From positions 1,922,220 to 1,986,219 of the forward strand of contig JAJHZJ010000121.1 in assembly GCA_023548195.1 (NCBI GenBank): 64,000 nucleotides of DNA. The letters run 5' to 3'. Position numbers and translations under genes: made by a program. A model generated the notes under the pieces. The model ran no database searches. It was not told the origin of the DNA and was given only the letters and a program-made list of their open reading frames with translations. Position 1 is the stretch's first letter. Each line of letters opens with the position of its first letter. Positions 62,593-64,000 of the stretch are shown here, in pieces. This DNA is from Bettongia penicillata ogilbyi (lineage: Eukaryota; Chordata; Mammalia; Diprotodontia; Potoroidae).

Positions 62593-62720
62593 GGTGGCAG
62601 GTTGAAGCGCCTCTACGGGACTGCCAAGACAGAGGAAATGTGAAGATTTTTTATCTCTGGTTGGTTTTATTTTTCTTCCTCCAATAAAGGTGTTGCTCCA
62701 AGCCCAGCCCACCTACCTGG
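62593..62720 (-). promoter_or_regulatory. SLC15A1: SLC15A1 5' UTR and core promoter (probable)
   Basis: On the minus strand, just upstream of the ATG, are AGATAAAAAATC (62656-62645), a TATA-like and GATA-containing element about 53 bp from the ATG, and CCTTTATTGG (62690-62681), which contains a reversed CCAAT. TTTAT/ATAAA words in both are compatible with CDX2 sites known to regulate mammalian PEPT1. The transcription start is inferred, not seen. Confidence 0.45.
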
Positions 62721-62847
62721 CCAGCTGGAATTGTAGGAGGCTGGGACGGACCCGGGCTCCACCCTCCAGGTGGAGGAAGGGGAGGGAAGCCCCAAGGTTT
62801 GAAGCTGTAAGTATGCGGGGAGTGGGGGGTGGGGATCCCGAAGAGCC

Positions 62848-62853
62848 CACGTG
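62848..62853. promoter_or_regulatory. E-box CACGTG, proximal
   Basis: A palindromic CACGTG about 260 bp upstream of the start codon. A second lies at 63259-63264. Such words bind USF/MYC/CLOCK-type factors. PEPT1 is under circadian control in rodents, which makes the pair plausible but unproven. Confidence 0.35.
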
Positions 62854-63073
62854 CCAAATTTCCTAATAATAGGAGGGCAGCTGTAGCATCTGTGAGCAAG
62901 CTCATATTAAGGAACGTTGGCACAGCCTTGGGAGTTCTTCCTTGACAGTCAAGTGGAGAATGAATTAGAACATTTGAAAGGACAGGTTGGGAAATCGAGC
63001 TAGTTTCCTTTGTCATACTCAACACAGGTGGCAAGGAGAGTGGAGATGTGTCACATTCTCCTGGGAATCTTGG

Positions 63074-63105
63074 CCTCCTGCACCTCCTGCACCTCCTGCA
63101 CCTCC
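63074..63105. repeat. 9-bp tandem repeat CCTCCTGCA
   Basis: Three and a half copies of a 9-bp unit in the 5' flank. It creates an Arg/Cys-rich open frame on the minus strand that is not a gene. Confidence 0.9.
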
Positions 63106-63258
63106 ACTTTAGATGCCTCTCTCGCCTACACCAGAAACTTGTTAGGGTTCTGAAGGGCTGTCTGGTCACAAAGATTCCCAGCCCTGATTAGGCAATGTAA
63201 ATCTGGGACAGAAGAGCCTGCTGTCTCCACCTGGATTCATCTTCTGGGGTGTGGTGAT

Positions 63259-63264
63259 CACGTG
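63259..63264. promoter_or_regulatory. E-box CACGTG, distal
   Basis: Second palindromic E-box, about 670 bp upstream of the ATG, within GTGATCACGTGAAG. Functional relevance is unknown. Confidence 0.3.
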
Positions 63265-64000
63265 AAGTCAAAGCTTACATTCTTAAATGGAAGCTGCTCA
63301 TTTTAGCTAAGGGCCGGAGGACTTATGCAAAAGTAACGCTTAGGATCTATGGAGGGATAACCAAAATTAACTTCAGGAAAGGAAAGAAGAATATGTCTTA
63401 GTTATTACCTTAAACTTAAGCAGAACGCACAAGTAGAAAGGTCAGTTTATGATGTTTTATTTTAAGCAATGTTTTCTCTATTTGGAATTTCTCTTTTTGC
63501 CCTTCTCATGCACCTTTGACTTCCATGTCATTGGAAACACTGCTCTCTTGCTTCCACAAGGAATGGAGTTTTCATCAGATTCAGACAAGAATCAAATCTG
63601 TCAGAAGTGAATGACAGTTCTGTTTTGCATTTGATATTTCAGTCTTGTCTATCATTGTTTTAAGGGAAAAAATAAGCTTTCCCAAGGTGGAGTACTGAGA
63701 AGACAAAAAAAAGAGAAATGGGGGGAGAGAATAAAACAAGATTCCAGGGGACACTAAATGGTTTTGGAAACCCCTGGATTCCCAGGGTCTCCTGAGATAC
63801 TCCTGATCCCCAGTCACAGGCATTTTTCTTTGGGAATGTCAGGAACTATCTTGGCATAGCTGGTAAAGTTGGAAAACTTGACTGTGACTTTCCTGCCCTT
63901 GAAGTAGGAGAGACACAATTACTTTGTAAACCTTATTCATGTAGTATTCTGTCCACAGAACATTAATCATCTATTAAGCGTCTCTAGTACTGTGTTATAT

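Larger units (their letters stand above)
48426..62588. other. SLC15A1 intron 1
   Basis: 14.16 kb between the start-codon exon and the microexon. Features inside are listed separately. Stretches 48430-49230, 49390-52080, 53340-53750, 54000-54770, 55600-56120, 58180-59470 and 60440-61420 show no exon. They hold only faint MIR or purine-rich old-repeat text (for example 49560-49870 and 50050-50225) that I cannot classify. Confidence 0.45.
62721..64000. other. 5' flank of SLC15A1
   Basis: Apart from the E-boxes and the 9-bp repeat, no transposon or neighbouring gene exon is visible. The 172-residue minus-strand open frame at 62651-63169 is proline/arginine-rich, crosses the presumed promoter and has no family resemblance. 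Confidence 0.45.

Noticed and set aside
62651..63169. 172-residue minus-strand open frame upstream of SLC15A1
   Set aside because: It crosses the presumed promoter, is driven by the 9-bp CTCCTGCAC repeat and GC-rich sequence, and shows no domain or splice-site structure.

Overview
The window is vertebrate nuclear DNA, and the repeats point to a marsupial (metatherian). It carries tRNA-headed SINEs with the marsupial-type tail (CTCCAGTATCTTTGCTAAG and following), composite tRNA/RTE-tailed SINEs, ORF1-only L1 derivatives (HAL1-like), MIR/THER1, L2 and CR1/L3 relics, and hAT MITEs in AT-rich, CpG-poor sequence. The species cannot be named from sequence alone. No operons, CRISPR arrays, phage or bacterial features are present.

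One protein-coding gene fills almost the whole window, on the minus strand: SLC15A1 (PEPT1), the proton-coupled di/tripeptide transporter of intestinal and renal brush borders. All 23 coding exons were placed by reading the minus strand and tracking codon phase across each junction. The start codon is at 62592-62590 and the stop at 5409-5407. Every intron is GT-AG, every phase closes, and the 2112-nt CDS gives 703 residues with no internal stop. Exon 2 is a 17-nt microexon. The charged and aromatic residues that matter in mammalian PEPT1 are present, except that R282 is lysine. The extracellular domain is about 9 residues shorter than in human, and the C-terminus ends in Thr-Met-Leu, a possible PDZ ligand.

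Layout by coordinate: 1-4800 is 3' flank holding an inverted full-length HAL1-like insertion (753-3598) and SINEs. 4800-5406 is the probable 3' UTR. 5407-11324 holds exons 23-19 with a decayed L1 in intron 19. Intron 18 contains a second full-length HAL1-like element (11965-14898) with a perfect 13-bp target duplication. 16979-30407 holds exons 18-9, with CR1/L3 relics, a hAT MITE and an AT-rich minisatellite. 30408-43802 is two large repeat-rich introns around exon 8. 43803-48425 holds exons 7-2. Intron 1 (48426-62588) carries a 41-bp VNTR, a Tc1/mariner-like relic, L2/L3 and SINEs, a long CA repeat and a GC-rich island. Exon 1 and the promoter lie at about 62589-62720.

I found no evidence of a second gene or a new biological system. 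The points most worth checking are the pair of HAL1-like elements, the R282K change, the PDZ-like tail, and exon 18 with its U-tract-backed donor.
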